Source: Bacteroidota bacterium (lineage in GTDB: Bacteria > Bacteroidota > Bacteroidia > Flavobacteriales_D > Crocinitomicaceae). From it: DNA of 64,000 bases. This document shows, one piece after another, positions 1 through 8,804 of this stretch (position 1 is the stretch's first letter; each line of letters starts with the position of its first letter). A program made the position numbers and the translations under genes. The notes under the pieces were generated by a model. It had not been told where the DNA came from and ran no database searches. It saw only the letters and a list, made by a program, of their open reading frames with translations. The stretch is from positions 248,001 through 312,000 of the forward strand of contig JASBTZ010000013.1 in NCBI GenBank assembly GCA_030148165.1. The letters are read 5' to 3'.

Positions 1-885
1 TTTTTGACGTTTAGGTAGGGCAAACATAAATTTCACATGAAACAAAATAGGCCAATATCTGGATGAGAACCAGTGCATGGAAGGATTTCCGAAATAGTTT
101 GATTTATCTCCACTACCATCAATCCCTGTAGTCGCCGTGTGGTATCCAAGGATAGGAAGTCTTACACCTGGAATAATGAACATTCCTCGTCGTGGGCTAA
201 ATCCAAATCCCAAACCATAATGTAACTGAGCATGGAATGGCTTGTAGAATTGTGACTCACTTGCAACGATCGGATATGCTCCACCGGTGTAATCTTCTGA
301 ATCCGTTAAAATGCGATAGTCAAAATTGAAGCCAAGTGAATGATCTAAAAAGAAAGGTAGCTTCTTATCCCTTTTCTTTGGATGGAAATATTGGTTTTTA
401 TGCAATGAGAATCTACCGTAAATATTACCGTTTGCGAATTGATAAGCTTGTTCATCGGAGGTTGTTGGGGTGCCAAGCGCATCCGTAAAATTTATTTCAA
501 TGTCTTCCTGACCTCGAAAGTATTTAAAGCCGAGTCCCCAATCGAAATAGCTCAGAAGAATAATATTCTTATCCTTGATCCTGATCTTTGGAAATCGTTT
601 AGGGAAATGAAACATGCCAACTTCTGCATAAGCCCCTAATTTTCCTTGAGGGTCGTGTAGGTAATTCCCTCTAAAACCACCCGTAGTCATATCAACTTCC
701 TTTGTTTCATTTTTTCCGGAAGTCATTAAATAGGTCGCCCCCAATTGAAATTGTATCCCATAAGGATTATAGTCCTTGAAACTTCGCGCTCCTCCGAAAG
801 CTTTTCGCTTCGAATCCGGAGTTAAATCCCTCTGTGCGAAAGAAAATCCTGCCCAGAGAAACACTAATATTAAACCATACTTCAT
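1..885 (-). CDS. Putative outer-membrane beta-barrel protein, 3'-truncated by window edge
   Basis: An open frame runs on the minus strand from an ATG at 885 to the first base of the window without a stop, giving at least 295 residues; the C-terminus lies outside. The start MKYGLILVFLWAGFSFAQ is a clear Sec signal peptide ending at an A-Q site typical of this phylum. The rest alternates aromatic/hydrophobic and polar residues with many glycines (for example LHYGLGFGFSP near the end), as in outer-membrane barrels. The start is 4 bases downstream of the kmo stop at 890, so it is probably the last gene of the kynU-kmo transcript, although its product has no obvious link to tryptophan metabolism. 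I do not recognise the family. Confidence 0.7.
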   Translation of the reverse strand, partial: MKYGLILVFLWAGFSFAQRDLTPDSKRKAFGGARSFKDYNPYGIQFQLGATYLMTSGKNETKEVDMTTGGFRGNYLHDPQGKLGAYAEVGMFHFPKRFPKIRIKDKNIILLSYFDWGLGFKYFRGQEDIEINFTDALGTPTTSDEQAYQFANGNIYGRFSLHKNQYFHPKKRDKKLPFFLDHSLGFNFDYRILTDSEDYTGGAYPIVASESQFYKPFHAQLHYGLGFGFSPRRGMFIIPGVRLPILGYHTATTGIDGSGDKSNYFGNPSMHWFSSRYWPILFHVKFMFALPKRQK

Positions 886-889
886 CCCA

Positions 890-2233
890 CTATATTTTTT
901 CCAGAATTGCATTCATGATTTCATCCGATTCCCAAACAGATTCTATGTCCGGTCTATCCATTACTTCTTTCATGATCATATCCTGATGTTTTCCATTTTT
1001 GTAAGCCTCACTGTAGCGAATATCACTAAACGTCACCTGTGAATATAACGGCATCCACTTGTCAGGGTACAATTTAGAGAATTTCGCTTCAATCTTTTTC
1101 TGCAAGAGAAATTTTGGATCTGCTACATAATCCCGCATTACGTAATAATTTTCCAAAGAAAGATTCTGCAAAGCGTCACCATCCGGTTTTCTAATAACGC
1201 TAAATTCTTCAAATATCTTATCCCAATCCTGGTTGTATTTCTGCATTAATTCCCACATAACTGTGCAATCTTCGAATCCAGCATTCATCCCTTGTCCATA
1301 AAATGGAACCGTCGCATGAGCTGCATCGCCCATTAGGACAGCCTTTCCACTGTGCCATGGATAAGATCTCATTATAGCCAATGCCGATAGGGGGTGGTCT
1401 TCCCAGGCATGAGCTATGTTCGGCATCATTTCGTAGAAATCCGGAAAGGTATTTTTGAAAAATGAATCGACCTGCTCTTTGGATTGTAGTTGGTCAAATG
1501 AATTGGCTTCTCCCTCATGCGGCATGAATAAGGTACAGGTGAATGATCCATCTTCATTAGCCAGTGCAATCAGCATAAATCGACCACGTGGCCATATATG
1601 TAATGCATTTTTGTCAAGTTTATATGATCCATCCTCATTAGCGGGAAGAAGAATCTCCCGATATCCATCGCTGATATAAAACTGACTAAAATTAAACAGT
1701 TCCTGCTTCTGAAACTCATGATAACGTACGGCACTAAAGGCGCCGTCAGCAGCGAATATTACATCCGCACTATCTGACATTTTTTCTCCCGTTATATTGT
1801 CTTCGAGATATACAATTCCCTTTTTGGAATCTACATCGATGCATTCTTTATTGTAGAAGATCTCAGCGTCACCATACTCTTCAGCGATATCCATCATTTT
1901 AGCATTGACCCCGCCTCTTGATACAGAAAAAATAGCCTGCCCTTCCTGTCCGTAAGGCTGATAGGTCAAGTTACCTTCCATATCGTGCATCGTTCTTCCA
2001 TACATGGGAATTGCAATTTTACGAATTTCATCACCAACACCAACGGCGTCTAATGCCTTCCAACCTCGGTTGGAAAGTGCCAGGTTGATCGATTTTCCTG
2101 CTGAAATATCTGCTCTTCGAATATCCGGTCTTCGTTCATAGATCTTTACTTTATAGCCTGCCTTTGATAAATACACAGCCCACAGCGAACCAACTAAGCC
2201 AGCTCCAACGATGATTGCATTTTTTTCGCTCAT
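890..2233 (-). CDS. kmo: Kynurenine 3-monooxygenase
   Basis: FAD-dependent aromatic hydroxylase converting L-kynurenine to 3-hydroxykynurenine with NADPH and O2, on the route to quinolinate and NAD. The 447-residue protein has the N-terminal dinucleotide-binding motif VGAGLVGS at residues 9-16 with the ribose-binding acid at E33, and the second FAD motif GDAAHATVPFYGQGMNAGFED near residues 301-320, both diagnostic of KMO-type flavoproteins. The length matches bacterial KMOs. Unlike the mitochondrial enzyme, no C-terminal membrane helix is visible. The gene starts 3 bases after the stop of the small membrane-protein gene, which in turn overlaps kynU, so the three are translated from one message. 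Confidence 0.95.
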   Translation of the reverse strand: MSEKNAIIVGAGLVGSLWAVYLSKAGYKVKIYERRPDIRRADISAGKSINLALSNRGWKALDAVGVGDEIRKIAIPMYGRTMHDMEGNLTYQPYGQEGQAIFSVSRGGVNAKMMDIAEEYGDAEIFYNKECIDVDSKKGIVYLEDNITGEKMSDSADVIFAADGAFSAVRYHEFQKQELFNFSQFYISDGYREILLPANEDGSYKLDKNALHIWPRGRFMLIALANEDGSFTCTLFMPHEGEANSFDQLQSKEQVDSFFKNTFPDFYEMMPNIAHAWEDHPLSALAIMRSYPWHSGKAVLMGDAAHATVPFYGQGMNAGFEDCTVMWELMQKYNQDWDKIFEEFSVIRKPDGDALQNLSLENYYVMRDYVADPKFLLQKKIEAKFSKLYPDKWMPLYSQVTFSDIRYSEAYKNGKHQDMIMKEVMDRPDIESVWESDEIMNAILEKI

Positions 2234-2236
2234 AAT

Positions 2237-2458
2237 CTATTTTCTTTTCCAGCCTTTCGAATAAGGCGTTTCAAAATAAGAACTCCTTTGTCTTTCTTTT
2301 GCTTTCCGACGTTGATAGTTAACACTTAATCGCCACAATAGAATTCCGCCAAAGACAACTGCACTTGCCTGAATTGCTAGATTAATGTAGGTGCTCATTT
2401 CCGATAAAGACCCGGAAAATTTAGCTTTAATCAATGTCTGTATTGTCAATTCATCCAT
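2237..2458 (-). CDS. Small single-pass membrane protein inside the kynurenine operon
   Basis: A 73-residue protein of unknown family. One hydrophobic segment (about residues 25-46, around AIQASAVVFGGILLWRLSV) is followed by a very basic tail (YQRRKAKERQR and KGWKRK), so by the positive-inside rule the C-terminus should be cytoplasmic. The ATG overlaps the kynU stop as TAATG, and kmo begins 3 bases downstream, which implies coupled translation. An internal ATG at 2398 would give a 53-residue form keeping the whole helix and tail. Being real is supported by the tight packing on both sides. The function is unknown; anchoring or regulating Kmo at the membrane is only an inference from position. 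Confidence 0.7.
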   Translation of the reverse strand: MDELTIQTLIKAKFSGSLSEMSTYINLAIQASAVVFGGILLWRLSVNYQRRKAKERQRSSYFETPYSKGWKRK

Positions 2459-3735
2459 TATTGTATAGCTTTCTCAAGGCATCGTCCGAAGCGGAAACAA
2501 TCTTCAAACGAATTGTACAACGGTGCCGGTGCAATTCGAATAACATTTGGCTCTCTCCAGTCTGCAACTACGCCTTGATTTGTCAACTCATCGAACAGAT
2601 CTTTCCCCTGACCGTGAGCTAGTATAGACAACTGTGCTCCTCTTTTTGAAGGGTTTCGCGGCGTTACTATTTCAAACGTACAACGCTCTGCATTTTTTTT
2701 CGAAACATCATCAATAATGTATTCTAAATAGGCTGTTAATAGGTCTCTTTTCTCTCCGATTCGGTCCATCCCTGCTTCATCAAAGATCTCTAAAGAAGCA
2801 AGGTGTGCAGCCATTCCCAGAACAGGAGCATTACTCAACTGCCATCCTTCGGCACCTTTCATTGGCTTGAAACCAGCTTCCATTTGAAACCGTGTGTCCT
2901 TATCATATCCCCACCATCCTGCAAAGCGAGGAAGATCAGGGCGGTTTGCGTGTCGCTCATGAACAAACATTCCGGATACGCCTCCTGGAGATGAGTTCAA
3001 ATATTTATAGCCGCACCATGCTGCAAAATCAACATCCCAATCGTGTAAATGTAAATTGATATTGCCCGCGGCGTGTGCCAGATCAAAGCCAACTACAGCG
3101 CCGACTTTGTGCCCGGCTTCCGTAATTTTTTCCATGTCGAATAGCTGTCCCGTATAGTAATTCACTCCTCCGATCATTACCATTGCAAGCTCATCACCAA
3201 GCTGATCAATCTTGTTGATGAGATCATCTTCATTAATCAGGTGTTCCCCTTCTCTGGGTGCTATTTCGACGAGGTGATCTTCCGGATCAAGTCCATGAAA
3301 GCGAATCTGTGACTCCAGAGCATACTGATCACTCGGAAAAGCCTTTGATTCACATAGAATTTTTGTCCGCTTGCCTTCCGGTCGATAAAACGACACCATT
3401 AACAAATGTAAGTTTGTCGTCAGCGAGTGTGTTACGACAACCTCCAGTGGCTTAGCGCCAACTATTTTTGCCACTTTTTCCGTACAAAATTCGTGATATG
3501 AAAACCAGGGACGCTTGGCAAGAAAATGACCCTCTACGCCAAACTTTGCCCAATCTGATAGCTCTTGTTCAATATATTTCTTCACCGACTTAGGCTGAAG
3601 CCCTAATGAGTTTCCTGTAAAGTAAACGACCTCATTCTCCGTAAAAGTCGGGAAATGAAATCGGTCTCTATAAGATGCCAACGAGTCATTCGCGTCCATC
3701 TTTTTCGCAAAATCAACTGAGTTTTCGAATATCAT
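2458..3735 (-). CDS. kynU: Kynureninase
   Basis: PLP-dependent hydrolase that cleaves kynurenine or 3-hydroxykynurenine to (3-hydroxy)anthranilate and alanine. The family signature is seen in FDLAHAAGNINLHLHDWDVD followed by WCGYKYLNSSPGG, where the lysine near residue 240 is the expected Schiff-base residue. Total length, about 425 residues, is normal. The open frame extends upstream to a TTG at 3768, but that codon sits upstream of a good -7 box (3756-3763). I prefer ATG 3735 (protein starting MIFENSVDFAKKMD), which fits the usual N-terminus; ATG 3750 is an alternative that would be almost leaderless. First gene of the operon with the small membrane protein and kmo. Confidence 0.95.
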   Translation of the reverse strand: MIFENSVDFAKKMDANDSLASYRDRFHFPTFTENEVVYFTGNSLGLQPKSVKKYIEQELSDWAKFGVEGHFLAKRPWFSYHEFCTEKVAKIVGAKPLEVVVTHSLTTNLHLLMVSFYRPEGKRTKILCESKAFPSDQYALESQIRFHGLDPEDHLVEIAPREGEHLINEDDLINKIDQLGDELAMVMIGGVNYYTGQLFDMEKITEAGHKVGAVVGFDLAHAAGNINLHLHDWDVDFAAWCGYKYLNSSPGGVSGMFVHERHANRPDLPRFAGWWGYDKDTRFQMEAGFKPMKGAEGWQLSNAPVLGMAAHLASLEIFDEAGMDRIGEKRDLLTAYLEYIIDDVSKKNAERCTFEIVTPRNPSKRGAQLSILAHGQGKDLFDELTNQGVVADWREPNVIRIAPAPLYNSFEDCFRFGRCLEKAIQ

Positions 3736-3755
3736 TGTTGCTGTCGTCATGAATT

Positions 3756-3787
3756 CAAAGATAGTCAAGATTCACTGAAATTCTCAA
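3756..3787 (-). promoter_or_regulatory. Predicted kynU promoter
   Basis: Reading the minus strand, TATCTTTG (3763-3756) matches the Bacteroidota -7 element TAnnTTTG exactly, and a TTG at 3787-3785 lies 21 bases upstream as the -33 element. Transcription should begin near 3750, at or just before the candidate ATG at 3750. Confidence 0.55.
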
Positions 3788-4005
3788 CTTATGTCTCTCT
3801 GAAAATTGATTCCGAAAATGACTTTTATCATCGTGCCAATTTCATATGATTAAATCAATCTCGTCCTGCTGGCAACTATTTTGAGGATAGGTCGTAACTA
3901 TAATCAGTAAGGCTTGCTTATTTAAAGAATTGCGTTTCACTCATTTTCAGTCACTTGTGACAAGAAAAAGAAGGTGATCAATTGTGCAATTCGAAGTATT
4001 TGAAG

Positions 4006-4013
4006 TACTTTTA
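4006..4013 (+). promoter_or_regulatory. Possible promoter of the PKD-repeat type B gene
   Basis: TACTTTTA matches TAnnTTTG in 7 of 8 positions (7 including the free ones; the last base differs), with TTG at 3982-3984 spaced 21 bases away. It ends 5 bases before the ATG at 4019. The 3736-4018 stretch is otherwise a divergent promoter region with no gene. Confidence 0.3.
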
Positions 4014-4018
4014 GAGAA

Positions 4019-7000
4019 ATGTCATTGAAAACAACCCGGCTACTGTTCTTCCTGGTAGTATCGCTGCTACTATCATTCAACTCGAATGCCCAACAGGATA
4101 ATGTCTTAATTATATACAATTCTTCCTGGGGAACTCAAGGTACATTTAACTGTGTTCAGGATTATGCCGGAGCCAATGGGAATTTTACGTTATGTCCCAT
4201 GCCGAATGGAACAAATGTGCCTGCTCCACCGTGCGTAACTAATTTATGCAGTTACGATGTGATTATGGTTCAGGCAACTTATAGTTCCTTAGACCCCGCA
4301 TTTATTGCTCAGTTAATAGCTTATCTTCAATGCGGAGGAAATCTATACTTCCAAAATGATATTGGCTCTGGTCCACAAGCACAGGCACAGCAAAACATGA
4401 ATGATCTTCTGGCTGCGATCGGTCAGCCACCTATAACCTTAACACAGGAAATGGGAAGTTACCCTAACCAACAGCCGGTAATAGATGTTGGTACTTCGGG
4501 AATCACAAATCTTTGTTCTATCTCTCCTCTTTATTATGCTTCCGGAGGTCTTTTAAGTGGGCCCGGACTGGCAAATGCTGCCACGGTTGATTTGCCGATA
4601 GGGACAATTGCTGCGTTTTGGCAAACACCCTGGGGTGGAGTCCTTGGTTTGGGAGGAGAATTTTACACGAGTGGCAACTGGTCTGGCTCCTGTCTTCCAG
4701 GATCCGGCGAAATGGTATGGGGATTCATGAGTACCACAAACCCCGGTTGTGTAACCGTTTTGGCAGACTTTACGCCATCCAGTACTACTATTTGCGCTGG
4801 AGACTCGATTACGGTCACCGATGTGAGTATAGGTGATAGTCTAAATGCCTGGAACTGGGTGTTCAATGGTGGAAATCCCGGTAGTTCAACGTTACAGGAT
4901 CCCGGTTTTATCAGTTACGCAAATCCCGGAACATTTGATATTACCTTAACGGTAACGGATACTTCTGGTGTCACAGATGACACGACCATGCAGATCACGG
5001 TTACTTCTTGTCCGCCAACGGCTTCTTTCAGTGTCATTGATACAGTCTGTGCAGGGACCCCGATAACGGTAACCGACCTGAGTACTTCACCAACGCCCAT
5101 CCAAACATGGGCCTGGGATTTTACCGGTGGAACGCCATCAAGCTCTACTCAACAAAACCCAGGAAACATCGTTTACAATACAGCGGGTAATTACAATATC
5201 ACATTGACCGTTACAAGTGCATCAGGGTCGGATGATACAACGATAACTTTAGTCGTCATACCTTGTCTGCCCGAAGCCTCCTTTAGTGTCATCGATACGG
5301 TTTGTGTAGGAACACCTATAACGGTGACAGATCTAAGTTCAGCACCAACACCTATTCAAACATGGGACTGGGATTTTACCGGTGGAACACCGGCAAGCTC
5401 TACCCAGCAGAACCCGGGAAGCATCGTCTACAATACTCCAGGTAACTATGATATTACTTTAACCATAACGAGCGCAACCGGTTCTGATGACACGACCATT
5501 ACCATTGTTGTTGAGTCATGTCCACCGATTGCATCCTTTAGTGTTATTGATTCAATTTGTGAAGGTCAGCCGTTTACAGTTACCGATCTAAGTACCGCTC
5601 CTACACCTATTCAAACATGGGCCTGGGATTTTACCGGAGGAATCCCTTCGAGCTCTAATCAACAGAATCCCGGAAACATCGTATATAACACACCTGGAAC
5701 TTATAATATTACATTAACCGTCACGAATGCTTCAGGGTCAGACGATACTACTATCACAGTCGTCATTTTGGATTGTTCACCCCCGACAGCAATTTTCGCT
5801 ATTCCTAATGACACGATTTGCGTCAATGAGTGTTTTGCACCGATTGATCAAAGCACTTCCCCACTGCCTATCGTTCAATGGGATTGGACTTTTAGCGGTG
5901 GAAATCCAGGTGTTGGAAATGGCCAAAATCCAGGCAATGTTTGCTATAACAGTCCGGGACTTTACGATATTACTTTAACTGTCACCAATGACATTGGTCT
6001 GATCGACGATACAACCATTCAAGTCTATGTTCAATCGTGTAATCCGACAGCGTCATTTAGCGTCATAGATACTGTTTGCGCAGGAGACCAAGTGATTCTA
6101 ACTGATCTGAGTACTTCACAGTTCGGGATTCAATCCTGGGATTGGTCCATGAACGGTGCAACCCCTTCATCCTCCAATGTTCAGGATCCCGGACCTATTG
6201 TTTACAATGTTCCTGGAGTCTACAACATTACACTTACTGTAAGTGATTTTTCAGGAAGTGACGATACAACGATCACTTTAGTTGTAATTAACTGTGGATT
6301 ACCGACAGCCATTTTCTCAATCCCGGGAGACACACTCTGCCCTGGAGATTGTATTACACCAATTGAGATGAGCGTTTCGCCGACTCCAATTCTAACCTGG
6401 ACATGGAATTTCACGGGTGGAAATCCTTCCAGCAGTGATGCTCAAAATCCGGGGACGATTTGTTATCCAAATAGTGGGGTTTTCCCTATTACATTAACCG
6501 TCACCAATATCGCAGGGAGTCATGACACGACCCTTTATGTGGTTGTTGATAATCCACCGATAGCCAACTTTGGTTATACGCCTCCAACGCCAGTCGAAAA
6601 CGAGACTGTATTCCTACATGATCAGTCTACAGGAGCTGTTAATTGGAACTGGTTCATCAATGGTGAAAACTTTGATATTCAGAATCCAATAATAAGCTTT
6701 GAAGAGCCGGGAACGTATCCTGTCTTCCTCATGGTGGAAAGCGATGCCGGATGCATTGATACGATCACCAAATACATCTATGTAGAAGAAGAGTTGATTT
6801 ATTACGTGCCTAATACTTTTACTCCGGATGCAGATGCCTTCAATAATGTGTTTCAACCGGTTTTCACGTCTGGATTCGATCCATACGACTATCAATTAAG
6901 AATCTATAACCGTTGGGGACAGCTGATCTTTGAATCGAATGACCCTGAAATTGGATGGGACGGTTCCTATGGATCAAAGGGTCAGATTTCTCTTGTACAG

Positions 7001-7090
7001 GGAGGTATTTATACATGGACCATCGAGTTCAAGACCATCTTAAACGATGAGCGAAAATCCATTAACGGACACGTCAATGTGATGTATTAA
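4019..7090 (+). CDS. Secreted multi-PKD protein with T9SS type B sorting domain
   Basis: A 1023-residue exported protein: signal peptide (residues 1-24, cleavage after SNAQ), an N-terminal domain of about 220 residues opening VLIIYNSSWG with alternating strands and helices, then about eight PKD-type beta-sandwich repeats of 85-87 residues (starts near nucleotides 4760, 5021, 5276, 5531, 5789, 6050, 6304 and 6560). It ends in a gliding-motility-associated type B C-terminal domain (YVPNTFTPDADAFNNVFQP, YNRWGQLIFES, GWDGSYG, GGIYTWTIEFKT). By family knowledge it is exported through the T9SS and held at the surface or released. The N-terminal domain could be a glutamine-amidotransferase-like Rossmann fold, but no catalytic motif is clear. 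Stands alone between kynU and hemL. Confidence 0.88.
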   Translation: MSLKTTRLLFFLVVSLLLSFNSNAQQDNVLIIYNSSWGTQGTFNCVQDYAGANGNFTLCPMPNGTNVPAPPCVTNLCSYDVIMVQATYSSLDPAFIAQLIAYLQCGGNLYFQNDIGSGPQAQAQQNMNDLLAAIGQPPITLTQEMGSYPNQQPVIDVGTSGITNLCSISPLYYASGGLLSGPGLANAATVDLPIGTIAAFWQTPWGGVLGLGGEFYTSGNWSGSCLPGSGEMVWGFMSTTNPGCVTVLADFTPSSTTICAGDSITVTDVSIGDSLNAWNWVFNGGNPGSSTLQDPGFISYANPGTFDITLTVTDTSGVTDDTTMQITVTSCPPTASFSVIDTVCAGTPITVTDLSTSPTPIQTWAWDFTGGTPSSSTQQNPGNIVYNTAGNYNITLTVTSASGSDDTTITLVVIPCLPEASFSVIDTVCVGTPITVTDLSSAPTPIQTWDWDFTGGTPASSTQQNPGSIVYNTPGNYDITLTITSATGSDDTTITIVVESCPPIASFSVIDSICEGQPFTVTDLSTAPTPIQTWAWDFTGGIPSSSNQQNPGNIVYNTPGTYNITLTVTNASGSDDTTITVVILDCSPPTAIFAIPNDTICVNECFAPIDQSTSPLPIVQWDWTFSGGNPGVGNGQNPGNVCYNSPGLYDITLTVTNDIGLIDDTTIQVYVQSCNPTASFSVIDTVCAGDQVILTDLSTSQFGIQSWDWSMNGATPSSSNVQDPGPIVYNVPGVYNITLTVSDFSGSDDTTITLVVINCGLPTAIFSIPGDTLCPGDCITPIEMSVSPTPILTWTWNFTGGNPSSSDAQNPGTICYPNSGVFPITLTVTNIAGSHDTTLYVVVDNPPIANFGYTPPTPVENETVFLHDQSTGAVNWNWFINGENFDIQNPIISFEEPGTYPVFLMVESDAGCIDTITKYIYVEEELIYYVPNTFTPDADAFNNVFQPVFTSGFDPYDYQLRIYNRWGQLIFESNDPEIGWDGSYGSKGQISLVQGGIYTWTIEFKTILNDERKSINGHVNVMY
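5021..5785 (+). repeat. Three near-identical 255-bp PKD-encoding tandem units
   Basis: Units starting at 5021, 5276 and 5531 have an exact 255-base (85-residue) period and share long stretches at DNA level, such as the block encoding TPIQTWAWDFTGG. Flanking PKD units at 4760, 5789 and 6050 are clearly more diverged and have slightly different lengths. Confidence 0.8.
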
Positions 7091-7155
7091 TCGGTCATTT
7101 TTGACTTCAACACGATCTTTCAGCTATCATTTATTCAGGATGTCAAATTGCTTTT

Positions 7156-7163
7156 TACCTTTG
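7156..7163 (+). promoter_or_regulatory. Predicted hemL -7 promoter element
   Basis: TACCTTTG matches the Bacteroidota -7 element exactly and ends 15 bases before the hemL ATG. No clear TTTG element is seen at the expected -33 distance, so the call rests on one element. Confidence 0.45.
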
Positions 7164-7178
7164 GTGAAAATTTAGTAC

Positions 7179-8486
7179 ATGGGTGAGACAGTAACAGGAA
7201 TTAATCGTTCTACATCGAATAAATTATTTGAAAAAGCTAAAAACTATTTCCCTGGAGGAGTTAATTCGCCGGTTCGAGCATTTAAATCAGTTGATGGGTC
7301 ACCCTTGTTCATTCAGAAAGGAGATGGACCTCACATTTGGGATGAGGATGGAAATCAGTTCATCGATTTTTGCTGTAGCTGGGGGCCACTTATTCTTGGA
7401 CATAATAATCCCGACGTATATAATAAGATTGTAACGACTCTTCAGAATGGTTCCAGCTTCGGGGCACCGACTGTTTTGGAAAATGAATTGGCAGAATTGA
7501 TTTTGAATCGAAATCCTTATATCGAAAAAATTCGATTTGTCAGTTCGGGAACTGAGGCTGTCATGTCCGCCTTAAGAATGGCGCGTGGATATACAGGTCG
7601 AAATAAGGTTGTAAAGTTTGAGGGTTGTTATCACGGTCATGTTGATTCAATGCTTGTGAAAGCCGGAAGTGGTCTTGCAACATTGGGAACATCCTCCAGC
7701 GCAGGAGTTCCCGAGTCTTATGCCAGTGAAACAATTGTGCTACCCTTAAATGATCCGGAAGCCATAAAAGCTTGTTTCGAGAAACATCAGGATGAAATTG
7801 CCTGCGTGATCATTGAACCAATTCCTGCAAACAATGGACTTCTTCTTCAGGATCAGTCATTCCTTAATCTTTTAAGAGAACTGTGTACGGAAAACAAAAG
7901 TCTATTGTTTTTTGATGAAGTAATCTCCGGATTCCGTGTGGGATTCAACGGTGCAGCAGAGTATTTTGGAATTAAACCCGACATCATTACCTATGGCAAG
8001 ATCATCGGTGGAGGATTACCAGTGGGTGCGTATGCCGCAAGTAAAGAAATTATGGGGTGCATAGCACCTGACGGGCCAGTTTATCAAGCAGGCACATTGT
8101 CCGGTAACCCGGTAGCAATGGCGGCCGGTATTGCCCAATTAACAGCTTGTTCAAAACCTGGGTTTTATGAAGATCAGGAGTCGCGAACAAGTGCCTTTGT
8201 CAATAAGATTAATTCCCACGCTAAAACAAAGGGATATGATTTTGAGATCGTCACAGTAGGCTCGATTTTCTGGTTGTCTTTCGACGGTAAAAAGCGAATT
8301 CAGCGAGCTGATCAAATTGACGGTGACATGTCGAAATTTAATTTGCTTTTCAATGGACTGTTACAAAGAGGAGTTTATCTCGGGCCGAGTGGATATGAGG
8401 TTGGTTTTGTTTCAGCAGCACATACTTCGGAAATTCTGGAAAAAGCTGCTGATGCATTCTGTGAGTCACTGGACTCGTTCATGTAG
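7179..8486 (+). CDS. hemL: Glutamate-1-semialdehyde 2,1-aminomutase
   Basis: PLP enzyme that moves the amino group of glutamate-1-semialdehyde to make 5-aminolevulinate, the C5-pathway entry to tetrapyrroles. The 435-residue length is typical. Diagnostic stretches are FPGGVNSPVRAFKSV (residues about 23-37), SGTEAVMSALRMARGYTGR, YHGHVDSMLVKAGSG, FDEVISGFRV and TYGKIIGGGLPVGAYA, where K274 is the PLP lysine. The start at 7179 has an exact -7 box upstream. The stop (TAG, 8484-8486) directly abuts the stop of the convergent lipoprotein gene with no bases between. No other haem gene is adjacent. Confidence 0.97.
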   Translation: MGETVTGINRSTSNKLFEKAKNYFPGGVNSPVRAFKSVDGSPLFIQKGDGPHIWDEDGNQFIDFCCSWGPLILGHNNPDVYNKIVTTLQNGSSFGAPTVLENELAELILNRNPYIEKIRFVSSGTEAVMSALRMARGYTGRNKVVKFEGCYHGHVDSMLVKAGSGLATLGTSSSAGVPESYASETIVLPLNDPEAIKACFEKHQDEIACVIIEPIPANNGLLLQDQSFLNLLRELCTENKSLLFFDEVISGFRVGFNGAAEYFGIKPDIITYGKIIGGGLPVGAYAASKEIMGCIAPDGPVYQAGTLSGNPVAMAAGIAQLTACSKPGFYEDQESRTSAFVNKINSHAKTKGYDFEIVTVGSIFWLSFDGKKRIQRADQIDGDMSKFNLLFNGLLQRGVYLGPSGYEVGFVSAAHTSEILEKAADAFCESLDSFM

Positions 8487-8744
8487 TTATTCGCTGTTAC
8501 AACCTTCTTGAAGCTCTTTTAACGTTTCGCCGTCCGTGTTTTCAAAGTCCTTACAGGCGTTGCGCTTTTTCTCAAGTAATTCTTCCTGAATAGTATACGC
8601 CTCCTCCGAGTTGTCTCCATTGAGAATACTATTGGAGTGCTCATTGAGTTTTTCGCCGGCTTTCATACAGTCACAAAATGAATTGTCGCTACATGCGGTC
8701 CCAAGGATCACTATTAAGGCACCTAAGATTAATTTTGATTGCAT
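8487..8744 (-). CDS. Small cysteine-containing lipoprotein
   Basis: An 85-residue protein whose N-terminus MQSKLILGALIVILGTAC is a lipoprotein signal with lipobox LGTAC (acylated Cys18). The mature part is short, acidic and probably helical with four further cysteines (FCDCMK near residue 24, NACKD and EGCNSE at the end), which could form disulfides in the periplasm. I do not recognise the family. Its stop touches the hemL stop. It lies 60 bases downstream of the duplicated-domain protein gene, but a strong terminator separates them. Confidence 0.72.
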   Translation of the reverse strand: MQSKLILGALIVILGTACSDNSFCDCMKAGEKLNEHSNSILNGDNSEEAYTIQEELLEKKRNACKDFENTDGETLKELQEGCNSE

Positions 8745-8756
8745 AGGATAAAATTA

Positions 8757-8785
8757 AAAAAGCCACCCGAACCCGGATGGCTTTT
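8757..8785 (-). terminator. Rho-independent terminator after the duplicated-domain gene
   Basis: The inverted repeat AAAAGCCA-CCCG / CGGG-TGGCTTTT has a short loop. On the minus strand it ends in a run of six T. It lies 20 bases past the stop of the 8805-9287 gene; its A-rich 5' side could make it weakly bidirectional. Confidence 0.8.
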
Positions 8786-8804
8786 GTGAATATAATTCAA
8801 TTGA

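Noticed and set aside
776-1042. Plus-strand frame overlapping the first gene and kmo
   Set aside because: Antisense to two well-supported genes and without a recognisable protein.
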